A stretch of 64,000 bases of DNA from Irpex lacteus. Lineage: Eukaryota; Basidiomycota; Agaricomycetes; Polyporales; Irpicaceae. Each line of letters begins with the position of its first letter. Position 1 is the stretch's first letter. The stretch lies in NCBI GenBank assembly GCA_001986395.2, contig MQVO02000013.1, positions 310,001 through 374,000 of the forward strand, given 5' to 3'. The position numbers were made by a program, and so were the translations under genes. Below the pieces are notes generated by a model, which was not told the DNA's origin, did no database searches, and worked only from the letters and a program-made list of their open reading frames with translations. This document shows positions 13,825-25,447 of this stretch, one piece after another.

Positions 13825-15115
13825 TCATACCACGGTTTCGGTTCGCTCTACACCTGCTAATTCGTAGCCATAGTCGTCTGCCGCTGACGTCCTTGTGCCG
13901 TTAAAATCTCCGTATACGTGTCTCGGTCTTGACAACACGCGAGCAGCGGAATAATCTTGCGCCACGAAGGGGTTCGGCCAATAGATGAGGTAGCATGTGC
14001 CGGCTGTGAATATGCCCAGCAAGCTACCCACAATAACATCTTCTTTGTGGTGCCTCTGGAACGTTCACGTTTTGTTCAGTACAACACCGATGTGACCAGA
14101 TAATGGCTACTGACATAGTCTTCGACGCGAGATACCGCTACCCAGACTGCCCACGCCATGGGGCTTAGTGTCATGAATAGCCTCGCTAATCTGCTACTTG
14201 AGAATGTACGGCCAGGAAAAGACTGTCCAAAAAGCCATGCGCCGGTGATACCCGCCAAGAATAATGACAAAAATGTCATTCCCGCGAAGACCTCTGAAGA
14301 ATGGCCAGATGGAAAGGAGCGTCTACCATCCAGGACTTTCTCCAGCTTTCTGAAATCGGTTCTTATTATTACAATATCGGACGGAGAGACTGTTTATACA
14401 CACCCTGAGCAAGCAGCTAAGGAGTCTTTCCACTTACAGCGGTGCAGGAAGTCCGGCCGTAGTCGCCCTGCCTCACACGTTAATGCGAGTGTCAGTGATG
14501 GATATATCATGAATGACGCGACTGACCAACTCTGTTTTTCAATCCTTCAGTAATCAACGCGGTGAATCCACTGTACATAGGACCATAGGACGTTATTCTA
14601 TAGTCATGGCAGAGACGACGTGGAACTTATTACCTGCCAGAGTACAAGCTCAGAAGCCCGTGGTGAATATGCATGGCCGACGACATCAGCGTGCCCGAAA
14701 CTATCACAACGATGATAGGCAAACCTAGAGCCATCATCATGTTTGTATTTCCGCTGATTCTGCAAGTAGTCATGCTGTTAACATCGCGGGTAAGAGATGT
14801 AACGGCTACAGAGGCCTTACTGGTTAGGTCTATGTTTATGATTGATGAGGGGGTCGTCCACGTCGAAATCTCTTTCGTAGGGTGGTAAGTGCTTGATCCA
14901 TAGCGAAATAGTCCAAGCCAACGTTGCAATACCCCTGATGCCAGAGAGAAGTCAGAATACCCGCTGCACTTCGAAATCTGGTCCTAGTCCACCGTATCAT
15001 GATATGGGATTGAATCTTACCAGTCAAACGCATAAGAGCGGTCGAACCAACTCAGCGCATCGTTACCGAAGGTATTTCTCAGCCTTCTCCTCACCAGCTG
15101 AACGACGTTGGCCAT
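13825..15115 (-). CDS. PAP2-family lipid phosphate phosphatase
   Basis: Assembled across about six introns from the ATG at 15115 (MANVVQLVRRRLRNTFG). The membrane segment GIATLAWTISLWIKHLP is followed by PYERDFDVDDPLI. The three PAP2 signature motifs are all present once introns are removed: KNRAGRLRP (motif KX6RP, formed across the intron at about 14470-14545), PSGHSS, and SRVEDYRHHKED (SRX5HX3D). This is the layout of yeast Dpp1/Lpp1 and animal LPPs, six-helix membrane enzymes that dephosphorylate phosphatidic acid, diacylglycerol pyrophosphate and related lipids. The C-terminal tail of about 55 residues after the last helix (YLIYWPNPF) is hydrophilic. Its 3' end is convergent with the CID gene, only about 60 bp away. 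Confidence 0.88.
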
Positions 15116-15317
15116 CTGCCACGATGGACGCTGTGGACAAGCGAGATACTGGCTCGATGTGGTGGTGATGCAACAGACGCTCGTAAACTTCACACGACTG
15201 GTACTCGCCGGAAATCTTCAAAATCTCCGCAGCAAAGAAATACTGGAAGTGAACGGAATGTGATTGCTAGAGTCGTATACAATTAGTACACTATAACTTG
15301 AGTGATAAATATGAGTG

Positions 15318-17985
15318 CTAAATCGTGTTCCCCTCGGGCACAGGTTGAACAGTATTTCCACCGGGAGGTGTTTGGGGAGACAATCGTAGTCCCAGCTGCT
15401 CGAGTGTTTGAACATTGACAGCCTGCCTTCGAACGCTAGGCCTCTGAGGGCTGTAAATGTTGCGTAAGAGCCCCAAAGTACGTCGATGCATGTCTAACGA
15501 ATTCGAGTGACCATGACGACCCAACGAGTTGCCGTGGATGCCTATTGTAGGGCGGAGAAGTTCAATGAGTGGGTCAACGTCGGGTACCAGCGTAGGGTTC
15601 CTGTCGACGTATTCCAGCAGAGCAAGGACCAGCGAGGGGCTCGGGCGAGTACTGGGGCCATTCCTGAGATATGCCTCAAGGTCTTTGAGTAACCCGCGCA
15701 TCTTCTTCAGCACGGAAACTGCCTCGTCGTGGCCAAGCCGTCCTCGCGATTCGGCGCTATATCTGAGGGCCATAGAACAAGCATTGAAGAAGTTGTGGGG
15801 CTCATCCTCTTCTTTCTCCTCGCGCGCGTAACGAATGATGTGTTCTATTACTATTATGAAGTCAGAATAATTCGATTATACAAATTAAACAGAATAACTC
15901 ACCTCTCGCGCCGAATACCACATCTTCTGTAGAAGCATTCCGCATCTCGTTGGTCTTGTACATCGTGGCAAATGCAGTTCGCGCGATCTCCAGGTCGCAG
16001 GTCAGAAATATCGCAAGTGTCTCGTGTACACGGTGATAGATGTGGGAGATCTGAGGGTCGTCGAGTTTGAACGGTATTGAGCTACAGAGATTATTGAACA
16101 TGTTCAATAAGCGGAGGGTCTTCGTCTGTTCCGCTGGATTGATTCTCTCGAGGACGTCCGTGGTGAGGAACAGAAGAGTAGTCATGCCACGATCGATAGA
16201 ATCGTGGTGCTGCCACATTGGCAACTTGGACTGGTCGTCGGCCTTGTGCGCACGGTTTACGAGGATGTCCATCAAGCAATCTATGGCCATTGGGCTCTGC
16301 ATTTCGCCGACACATGGTCGTATGACCTGCGAAAGCACCTTATCGTCCATTAACATGGCATCCGCCTCCACCAGAAGTCGATGATCCAGGTGTGACGGTT
16401 GTTGATCCACATAGTAACGCTCTCTTTGTAGCCACGTACGAGGCTGGCGGTGGCTGAGCTTTCTTGCCAGCCATCGCGCCAGCTGCTGCCGCCAAGAACC
16501 TCGTCGCCGCCTTGAGAAGTCGATGTGGATGATAGGCATACCAGTAAGTCGTAGTTCGATCCATTTGCCTTTCACGAGTTTAATGATGATGGAGATGGCA
16601 AGACCGACGAACCATTGGCGCAGTAGATATACAGCAAGCGCTTGTGGCGAACGGTGCGGTGAGTCTTTGGCGATCGAGGGAAGTACCGTCGTGACGACGA
16701 GAAACGCCAGCGAGAGCGACACGAAGAAGGTAATCACCCCCGCGACGATCGTGTCCAGCTGCCAGAGTAGATCTAGCATGCCGACGAAGAAGAACGCCAG
16801 AGCAAATTGGAGCAGAACGGGAAGGAAGCCGATAATTTCGGGGATATGCCACCGAATTAGGCCTGAGTATCGAAACTGCCGTATCCTTGCAGCTTCTCGT
16901 GGTGTGCTCGAAGCGCGATTCGTATACTCTCGCAACCACTGCTTCGCCAGAATACCAACCGAGGCCGAGGCAAGGCTAAAGACCAAACTCATGAACCAGA
17001 GTATGTTGATCCGGACCGCAAAATCTGAGGGTCGGGACGACTGAGGAGTTGTTGAGGCGATCTGAGTGGCGTTCTCTACAAGATGGTTCGTGACAACTTG
17101 TAGCAGAGCAACTGTCGCTTGTCCCGAGTCTTGCTGTAGAAACTTGTACGACTCAACGATGAACGCTGTTAGCACAGCCGAGAATAAACCAGCCTGGGGA
17201 TGCTTAATTTAGGTAGGGTAAAGCAGATGGCACATGAACTCACAAATACTAGAAGCGTATCGATGTCCTCTTTCCAACCTTTCACCATCCGCTCGTCGTA
17301 GTTCTTCAGCTTCTGTACAAACTTTCTCCAGGGCTTCAGGCCTTTCTTCGTCCGAACAGGAACCATGCCGTAAGAGCTGCCATCGGAGCTGCTGTCGTCG
17401 TCGATTGGTACAATGCGATTGGGGGCAAACCGTTGCTGTCGGGGAAAAGTTCGTAATGACACTATAGCAAGGGAAGATGCTTTACATACCCGTCTCCAAG
17501 TACGAGCAGTTCGATGGGAGGACGGGCTTCGTGAATGAGAAAAGAAACTGTTTCGTGCGACGTGTGGCGTAGGTTCCGTCGAGTCGGGTTCGAGCTCTTC
17601 AGGCTCCTCGACCACAGAATTTCTATTATATGTCGGCTCCTCTACTTCCCCGGTGCCATCAGTGTATGGAATGTGTCGTTTAGGTCGTGGACGTCGAGGT
17701 TGTGGCGAGGGGTGTAGAGTGTCGTCTGCGGTGGGTGAAGACACAATGTCTCCGCCCAATATGGACTATGAGTGTACGTATATACTGTGAGTTAGTTGCT
17801 CGACAAGAAGGGTAAAAGCGACCACTCACTACGACCGGAGCTACATCTCCTTCTTCATCGGAACCAACTACTTGGATCTCAATAGGGTCCGAGTCGACAC
17901 TGCGCGATGCCAGGGATACCCGGTGAGATCTCCTAGAGCTCCTAGAGTGCCTGGAAGACGGCCTGCTCGACGGCGGCGGCGGCAT
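15318..17985 (-). CDS. DUF6535 multipass membrane protein
   Basis: The start chosen is ATG 17985 (MPPPPSSRPSSRHSRSSRRS), giving a Ser/Arg-rich disordered N-terminus; an upstream ATG at 18122 is in another frame. An exon at 17759-17490 is Pro/Glu-rich. The DUF6535 core begins with MVKGWKEDIDTLLVFAGLFSA, a split that crosses the intron near 17170-17240, and goes on with FIVESYKFL, the helix SLVFSLASASVGILAKQWL and the REAARIRQFRYSGLIRW block. Two further helices around 16720-16850 follow. This domain is abundant in mushroom-forming fungi, often in large expanded families, and has no established biochemical role. The C-terminal half is helical and variable. Last exon ends with the stop at 15318-15320. 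About six exons. Confidence 0.85.
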
Positions 17986-18770
17986 CTTGTGGAGATTGGA
18001 GGCAGTGGTGGAGGGACAATCGAGGGAATGTCAACAAGTTGTTCCATCATCATTTGTGGTCGTATGGGCACAAATGAGTGTTGGGAAACTGATTGAGCCA
18101 GCGCTGTTTGTAGCGCCATCATTATATAGAGTTGTGTTTGTCACCGATAAAGACTGCAGCACAACGCCATCGTTTGGATCAGTAACCTTCTACTGACGGT
18201 CACCTGCATACGACATAAGAAGTTCTTCGAGCTGAGCCTGCCACTGCCAGTGGGCTGGAGCATCATGCCTCATTCGGGCGCAATCCTTGTAGCCAGACTT
18301 GTCACCAAAGCCATATTTTTTGAGGGAGGTATAAGGGGACATTGGAGTAGGAAGACGCTGACTCGGATGGGCGACAAGAAACCTTACGCTCGGGTCAACG
18401 CCGTGTTGACTCAGGACTGTAATGGGCGGCAGGAGTTAACCGAGGATTGCTTCATATGGTAACTCGGCGGGTGCGCCACCGAGTTCGTTCTGGCCGAGTT
18501 TCACTTCGAGTCGAACCACCAGGACTCTCGAAAGAGACCGCTTTCAAGTTACAAGCATACGCGCGAGACTCTGTTAGAATAGAATAGCGGAAGTATCAGT
18601 GATACGATACAAGTAGCGGACGTTATGAACGGGAGTGCAGCGAAACAACCTTACACTTGGGCTGCGATGTGGGGTGAAGGGCTGTCCCAATACAAATATC
18701 ACCACATGGATGCCAGTGTCTCGACTTACGAACATCTTTACCATATATAGCAGTCCGAACACTGCTCGAT
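17986..18770. other. Upstream region of the DUF6535 gene, no further gene seen
   Basis: About 0.8 kb with only short unsupported frames on both strands. Confidence 0.4.
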
Positions 18771-19480
18771 AAACATGTGCTATGCGCCTAATACCCTGGG
18801 CGGCGAACAGCAGTGTTACTATAGAAGAGCTGTTTTCCGAACAGCCTTACTCGGGAAGCACAGCATCAGGGCCAGTAGATGTTACGTGTCCATTGGGGAA
18901 TCAAGTGCTTGTTCTGATGAGACAGCTTACATCCCTGAAGCGGCATGTCAACCCATGGTATGTCGAGGAACTGTTCACGATACGACGCAAGAGTCAGAAA
19001 ACACACATAGGCAACCGACAAGCACGGGTATCGTGAAGGTAGAGAGACCATCAGTCTATTCCACGTCCACAGTAACAGCAACTCTCAAACTGAGGCAATA
19101 GTGACGGGGGTTATCTACCGGTCAACAAGCAACGTAGTGCTCATGAGCATTCGTGTACAAACTTTGACAGACCATGCACGCAACCTGGTCGCTCGGATAC
19201 GCTGTCGCCGATTGACGTGTGGTGGAGCCTCACGGGAAACCCAGAACCCAGAAGACATCGCACCGAGTCTCAATTCCCTGCATGGAGTTCAGGCCTCCGT
19301 GGCGATTGAGGCAACGTCTGCTGTTTCTGATGAAACCGATTGCATCCCTAACAGCCGCGTACGTCTAGCAGTTGTTCAAGGTCCAGCAAACCCCACATCG
19401 GCAACCCAACAAACAACCCGGCGCACACGACGGAAGATGATCGGTCTATGCAGCCCAGAGGGTGATAGAAAATGTCAAAG

Positions 19481-20020
19481 GGAGTTCGACAGCAACAGGG
19501 GTGTCTGGTTTGTTTTCAAACAAAGCGTTTCTAACGAAACTTGAGCAGGGTACATACAGAGATCTGGTCGTGGTACGGATACGTCGCGATTGAAGTGTTT
19601 GAACATCTCAAGTTTTCCTACGACGAGGGGGAATGCTGTTATCTGGGTGAATAAAGAGCGGGAGACACTCGATCTGCATGGGACACAGGTATTGTGAGCT
19701 TCACGTAGAAGAAGGAGATGAAACGAAACTGACGGTATATGAGAATGTGTTATGGCGTTGCCCGACTTGTAGGCAGGTAGTCGATCGGTAAGACCAGCTG
19801 AGCCGCGAGGAATCCAGCTGAGAGTGACACTGTGACATATAGATAAGGATGGAGGTCGTAAGATGAGGTGGGAGGACTCGTGATGTCTTGAATAGCAGAG
19901 CGTTGAGGAGGCCCGGCAGCACCCGCAGAGAAGGAAACCACCTGCGACGGGTCAGTCGTTGCTGACGAGATCGAAAAGGGTTGAAGTTTGAGAAGACGGT
20001 GTACTTGCGTCGAGCTTTGA
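19481..20020. repeat. Direct repeat copy 1
   Basis: Starts with GAGTTCGACAG-AACAGG and shares GTGTCTGGTTTGT, TCTCAAGTTTTCCT, ACGAAACTGACGGTATATGA, CTGAGCCGCGAGGAATC and GTGTACT-GCGTCGAG with copy 2 in the same order. Confidence 0.7.
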
Positions 20021-20125
20021 CAATTATTCAAGAGTTGGGTCCCGCTTTCGAGTCGGGTACCAGTAGAACCATAACAGTGAATGCCCTAGCTATCGTGTTC
20101 AGACCCGCTGGCTAACTTTAAGAAG

Positions 20126-20760
20126 CGAGTTCGACAGAAACAGGCCTAGGGGGTGTCTGGTTTGTCCACAAGCAAAGCGTTTTTTCCCGACGAAAATACG
20201 CTAAGTAGGAAGGTGTTGAACGAGACTTACGCAGGATTCCCAGATACGGTCATGTGATATGGATACGTCGAGCGTTGTGATCTTCATTATCGACGCATTT
20301 GGACGTCTCAAGTTTTCCTGCGACGCCGAGGGATGTTGTTAGCTTGGTAAGCTTGGATAGAGAGAGAGAAGAGACTTACTTATTCTATATGCGTGAGATA
20401 CGAGATTATTGTGAACTTCACGAGATGAACGAAACTGACGGTATATGAGAACGTGCTATGGGGTTGTCCGACTTGTAGGCAGGAAGTCACCAGCTGAGCC
20501 GCGAGGAATCTAGGTGAGAGTGACACTGTGACGTAGATAGGGATGGAGGGGTTGTAAAGGTGAGGTGGGAGGGGTGACACCCAGGTCCCATTTTCAGTGT
20601 GCCGGTGTGATGGACACCGGAGCGTGAATGAGGATGAGCAAGTCATCTGCAACGGGGTCGCTGGACGTCTCTATTCGACGCGGATTCCTATATACGTGCC
20701 GGTAAGATTGAAAAGAGCTGAATAGTATTTGGGAGATGGTGTACTCGCGTCGAGGTTACT
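20126..20760. repeat. Direct repeat copy 2
   Basis: Colinear with copy 1 (19481-20020), with small insertions that make it about 100 bp longer. The minus-strand frame shared by both copies reads YVTVSLS-x-x-FLAAQLV, a hydrophobic segment conserved between copies, but the frames after it differ (LPIDYLPTSR in copy 1, TSCLQVGQPH in copy 2). Confidence 0.7.
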
Positions 20761-21370
20761 CAGAACTCCGAGGGCTTGGATTTGGGTACTGGCAGTGCTT
20801 TGTAGGTGGTAGGTGGGAACACTATTATAATTATCTTCAGATCCGCAGGTCCAGCAGTGCATGACTCATCGACTTGGAGATCCAGGTGCGCGGAGTTGAG
20901 GAACTGTGCAAGAGTCAGGGAATCCACGTCGGCAGCTTGACAGCTGCAGACAACCCGGCGCATCGTATCCTGGTAGCGAGCTCGAGGTCAGTCAGTGTAG
21001 TGACAGGGATGGTCATGACCACAGTGGTAAGTACCAATGAGAACTCGCGAGCAGACCCTGTTCGTTCGGAGACACTTATATGTGGCCAAAGCACAAAGCA
21101 CGGACACGTCCGAGTCGTTGTGTTTGAACGCATCCAGACAGACGGCTTCCCGCAACGTTCATTCGAGATTCCCTGCACGGACTTCAGATCGAAGTAACGT
21201 TGCTATTTCTGGAGAAACGAGTTGCATTCCTGGAGTAGTATGTGAGTGTACGCTTAGCAATCTAAGAAACTCACCCGATAAACAATCCGGCGCACGTGGA
21301 ACTCCCGCCTCGCGGCCCAGTGGTGGCGAGGCCATCGTCTATTCCAGAGAGTGGCAGTAACTGTGAGACC

Positions 21371-21918
21371 GGGTTCAAAGGTAGTGGCAATGTCTACCCT
21401 GTCACCAAACGATGATCGATGAGTGGTACCAATGAAAGCGCGACCGACCTTGCGAGCGGCATCGGCGACGGAGGCCCAACAGTAGGATTCTTGCGATTGG
21501 AATGAAGTGGGTTACCGAGCGGGCATGGGATAGCAGTGGTGTTGGTAGGCATCGTGCAATTCCAGTTCCGCTGATTGCGAGAAACACCGGAACGTCGATC
21601 TATAGACTTTCTTGTATGGGTCTAGCAGCTTGCCTTGCAGCATCTGTTCTCGACTGTCAGCACGTAGAAGTCCAAATATACCCCTCGTACACACCTTGAA
21701 CGTGCTTTCTCGCACAGCTTCTTGGGTACACGTCTCTCGCATGGGTTCTTAGGTACACGTCGCTGTAAGACGTTGAGTCTACTCGAGCTCGCAGACGGGG
21801 TTCGCTGGTGCGATGTCACGAGGTCAGAAGACTCAGCGGGCACAAGCGCCCATCTATATCCGGGCCACCAAGGCTCTCTATACTCTACTTCTTCTATCTA
21901 AACATACCTTAGCACTGC
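21371..21918. other. Intergenic region before the sirtuin gene
   Basis: A minus-strand frame near 21345-21480 (CWASVADAARKVGRAFIG) has protein-like composition and may be a further remnant of the repeat family next door, but I can build no gene from it. Confidence 0.35.
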
Positions 21919-23550
21919 ATGCGGATTTCTGTGCCTTCGATCCCTCAGAATGTCCTCTCGGCCACTTCGCCTGCCAGGACAATCACTCCCGCTGCTGCAA
22001 TAGAGCGAATCACAACATTTCTCTCGCCTGGAAATGTCACGTGTATAACAGGGGCTGGTGTTAGCGTCGATTCTGGTATACGAGCGTACCGTGGACACAA
22101 CGGTCGTTACTTGAACCCGAATTACAAGTGCGTACTGAGTGATGCGGAAAGGGTTGCAGACGGGCCTGATGTGAGGGGTCCGAGAGACCGATTTTTGTGA
22201 GTATTGTACAATTGCTGGACATTATGTAGCCTCATCGCCTTTGTCACAGTATCAGGAATTAGTAGACAGTACTGCGAAAGGGTTCGCATTTAGGTGCGTG
22301 TATCGGAGTGGTCATGATATCAGAGGCTTACTGTTAAGTGTGATGTGTCTCAGACAACGTTATTGGTACGCTGGTTCCACAATATTGTCTTGTGACGTAT
22401 GCTCATGTGATGAATTAGGTTACGCTCGTATTTGGGCTACAAACCCGTGAGGGATGCACTCCCGAATACGACACATTATGCGCTTGCCGCTCTGCAATAC
22501 ACAGGCGTGGTTAAGAAATTGATCACCCAAAATGTTGATGGCCTGCACCATAAGGCTCTTGCGGACGTCTGGGACCCTTCAACCATAGAAGAGCGGATAT
22601 TGGAACTACACGGGACGTTGCATGTAAGTACGCTTTCCACTTCTCAAGCTGCCTTACCGGTAACTTATTGAAGAGTGCGTGTAGAAAGTCCACTGCAGTC
22701 ATGGGCATACTGTGGATCGGGATACCTTCCAAGATCGACTATCTGCTGCGAACCCTCAATGGAAGGCGTTCGCAGAGGAGCTCGAAGCAACAAATCAGAA
22801 ACCAAGGACAAATCCTGATGGAGATGTGAGTCGACCGTGCATAATTGTGCGTAAAATGCACTATATGAGCTCGACATGCAGGTTGTCCTTGGTGAAGGTG
22901 TCCGATATGACACGTTCAAGGTACCGGAGTGCCCGGAGTGCCTGTTGCAGGAGGAGCGTAACTCTATAGTAAGTCTATCTTGTGATACGCTTCGCCGAGA
23001 TTCTGATTATCACACACAGCTAAACCTGACTTAATATTCTTCGGAGAGTCTATCCGTCGCGAAGTCCGGGATCGTTCGTAAGTGGCTGAATGACATTCGT
23101 TACGAGAATCCTTGCTTAGTATTCCCTAGTTACGCCGACATTGAGTCCTGTGATAGGCTATTCCTTGTCGGGACGACATTAGCCACATACTCCGCGTTTC
23201 GGTACGTCACATCCTGCTAGTAGGTGGTGTAAAGCATCCGACCCTTCATCATGCAGATTATTGAAACACGCGTTGGAGCTAAAGAAGCCTGTGCTGATGC
23301 TTAATGTCGGTCCTACTCGAGCTGACTCACTTGAGAACCTTGAGAAGATTGAGCTGCCCAGCGGCTTGATCTTACGTGACGTCGTTCAAAACGTTCTGTA
23401 AGTGCGATGATGAGCATGCCTGCTTGGCGAGTAGTGCTACGAGCTGATGTGTGCTATTACGTTTGCAGTGGGACGAAAGGAGCGGAAGCGAATGTACGAC
23501 GAATGCTAGAGAGCGGCGTCGTTCAGCCACCGCTGGACGACGACGATTAG
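21919..23550 (+). CDS. Sir2-family NAD-dependent deacylase (class II, SIRT4-like)
   Basis: Exon 1 (21919-22127) has the NAD-binding signature [17 protein letters not shown]. Reading on requires a 10-nt exon (22187-22196), an exon at 22250-22293, a 12-nt exon (22354-22365) and an exon at 22419-22623. Together these give PNYKPIFYQELVDS and [20 protein letters not shown], a perfect match to the family pattern. [12 protein letters not shown] and the catalytic ELHGTLH follow, then the zinc region, then [34 protein letters not shown] and [14 protein letters not shown]. Class II sirtuins act mainly in mitochondria as deacylases, lipoamidases or ADP-ribosyltransferases. The N-terminus ([20 protein letters not shown]) has no acidic residues, compatible with mitochondrial import. 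The zinc site shows CSHG and CPEC, so one canonical Cys is not evident. The junction near 22955-23030 is uncertain. Ends in four Asp residues. Confidence 0.9.
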
Positions 23551-24003
23551 GTAGCGATAGGCTACCACTCCGCGAATATATCCGTGAGATTGCAACATCT
23601 AGAGAAATACAGAAATACGTTACCATCCAGTCGCCTTTGTCAACACAGTAGCAACAAATATGAGCTAATGTTGAATTCAGCTGCTTCGTGTGATTCCAAC
23701 ATGGTTCTCTCTGTGATATGAAACTGTGATGAGAGCGACTGAACCAGAACGACGTCTGCTCGGGAGTCGGGACATTTTATAGTCGTACTAACTAACTACA
23801 ACAAGGGCAAACTATATACGTGTAATCTACCTACTAGTCTGATAGTCAAGAAAACAAAGGAGGATTATACAAGAATAATTGTAGAGATACGCTACTGGAA
23901 CATGATGCAATCAATGGAGGAGACGAGAGCACTTCAAGAAGATGTAAAGCAGGGGCAGAACAAACAAGAACAGTACTACAGAAGACGGATGAATCACTAA
24001 GGC
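23551..24003. other. Convergent 3' intergenic region
   Basis: About 450 bp between the sirtuin (+) and the zinc-finger gene (-). AT-richer than neighbours; presumably holds both 3' UTRs. Confidence 0.4.
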
Positions 24004-24958
24004 TTACAAAAACAGGAGAATAATAGGAGCGATGAAGAAATTACTCGTACGTGCCACGGACTTGACTATCCTTGAACGAGACATGGTATGGACGAGGGGC
24101 ATAGCAGGCGCTGTCACCGTATGGCTCGCCAAGATTGGGGTACGAGTCTGCAAGGCCGTCAACATCGCGCAGCGTCCATCTCTGAACGCGCTCGAACGCC
24201 TGAGAAGAGAGTTCGTATGTCGCGGATGTGAGTGGAATTGAGAATGATGAGAGAGGGGATGCGGGAGGGGGGATTCTGGGTCTTCGGTGGAGGAGTCTGC
24301 TGTTGTCGAAGGTGCCCGAGCTGTTGGTGTGACGAGGCGTATACTAGCAAGGTCCCGTCTCCTGGGTAGCATCGAGGAGAAGGGTGGTTGGGGGGGAACA
24401 CCAGCCGTTGAGTCTTTCGGTGCAGAGGACTCGGATTCCGCGTCAGCCGTCAAACGCGGTTCCCGACGCTTCGAGTGAACCTTGGTCGCGACAGACCAGG
24501 TCTGCGCGGGTCGAGAAACCTAAGCAACGGTGGAGTCAGCTGAGCACCGCAGAGAGAAGGGAAACCGTCGAACGTACCTTGGCCTGATTTTCCAGCAGCT
24601 CCTCCACCGGTTTCTTGAGACACCTGTCCTTGTGCTGATACCAATGATAGGTGTCGAAGGGACTTTTTCTTGAGAGCTTAATTTCGGCCCCACAGCGTTT
24701 GCACTGTACGAGTTGGGGGCTCAGAATTGTAACAAGACCGTCGGCTTTGAGCCTTTCCTCGCGGGCTTTCTCGCCTGTTATGCGACCGGTGTGTCCCCTA
24801 GAAAAAGGGATCAGATTTGGACGAGTGGTGGTGGGCAGGACTTACGATGCGGCACTCGCCGTGCCTTCCCCGCTGGTACGGTTCTCCGGGCCGCCCGCGA
24901 CGTTGGAAAACCTGGGGGATTGACCTTGAGAGGAAAGTGAATACGTTTGGTGGCCCAT
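24004..24958 (-). CDS. Small zinc-finger-like protein, lineage-specific
   Basis: Exon 1 from ATG 24958 (MGHQTYSLSSQGQSPRFSNV) joins an exon reading SGHTGRITGEKAREERLKADG, then QCKRCGAEIKLSRKSPFDTY, then HWYQHKDRCLKKP, which places a C-x2-C and a later H...H-x3-C, a BED-like or CCHC-type zinc-binding pattern seen in mushroom-fungus proteins of unknown role. A third exon is Ser/Pro/Thr-rich with many Arg, and the last residues (NFFIAPIILLFL) are hydrophobic and could be a tail anchor or chance. Splice phases agree at both introns. The 81-residue frame starting at 25087 begins with GTG and is not used. Divergent from the CLC channel gene. Function unknown; DNA or RNA binding is a guess from the finger. 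Confidence 0.7.
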
Positions 24959-25447
24959 GGTAGTATTAGCGGTCGTGGTCGAGAGTTGAGAAGGAAGGGA
25001 GAGAGGGGAAACACGGTAATGTTTAGAGAGGCACGACGCCACTCGTGGGCCAGCGACGAGCCCTGGGATTGCCGCCGTCGAACTCACTAAGTGAGTTAGT
25101 CGCCGTCAGGGTCGTCCACAAGCGAGATCGTCCGCGAGATTCGCACGACGTATCTCGCCCACTGCGACGGGCATTTGCATTGCCTGTCGGGTATTGCCAT
25201 TCTCACCGTCAGCAAATGAGTCACATGAAATACTAAATTTACTGACCAGATGTAAGCTAATGGTTGTGACCGTGGATGCCAGCACGCGAAGGCCATCACC
25301 GCGAAATTGAGAAGGTGAAGGCCACGGCGTATTGACCAAAAGGGGAAGTATGAGCTTGGTGGCGCAGGTACGGATCACTCCCTATTTCGGCAATATCTTC
25401 GGCGCCTGAGCTTGACATCCTGACCGAAACCACCAACTTGGCCATCC

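Larger units (their letters stand above)
18771..21370. repeat. Cluster of diverged direct repeats
   Basis: Several related blocks recur in the same orientation: one type around 18820-19100, 19230-19470 and 20880-21370 (shared words such as a GATGA-AC-G-TT-CATCCCT stretch, and CAACCCGGCGCA), and a larger pair at 19481-20020 and 20126-20760. On the minus strand parts read like weakly preserved membrane-protein exons, with stops in some copies, so this may be a decayed tandem gene family. I recognise no transposase or reverse transcriptase. Confidence 0.6.

Noticed and set aside
18480..18530. A minus-strand GGTTCGACTC-like word suggesting a tRNA T-arm
   Set aside because: No acceptor stem, D-arm or anticodon arm could be folded around it.
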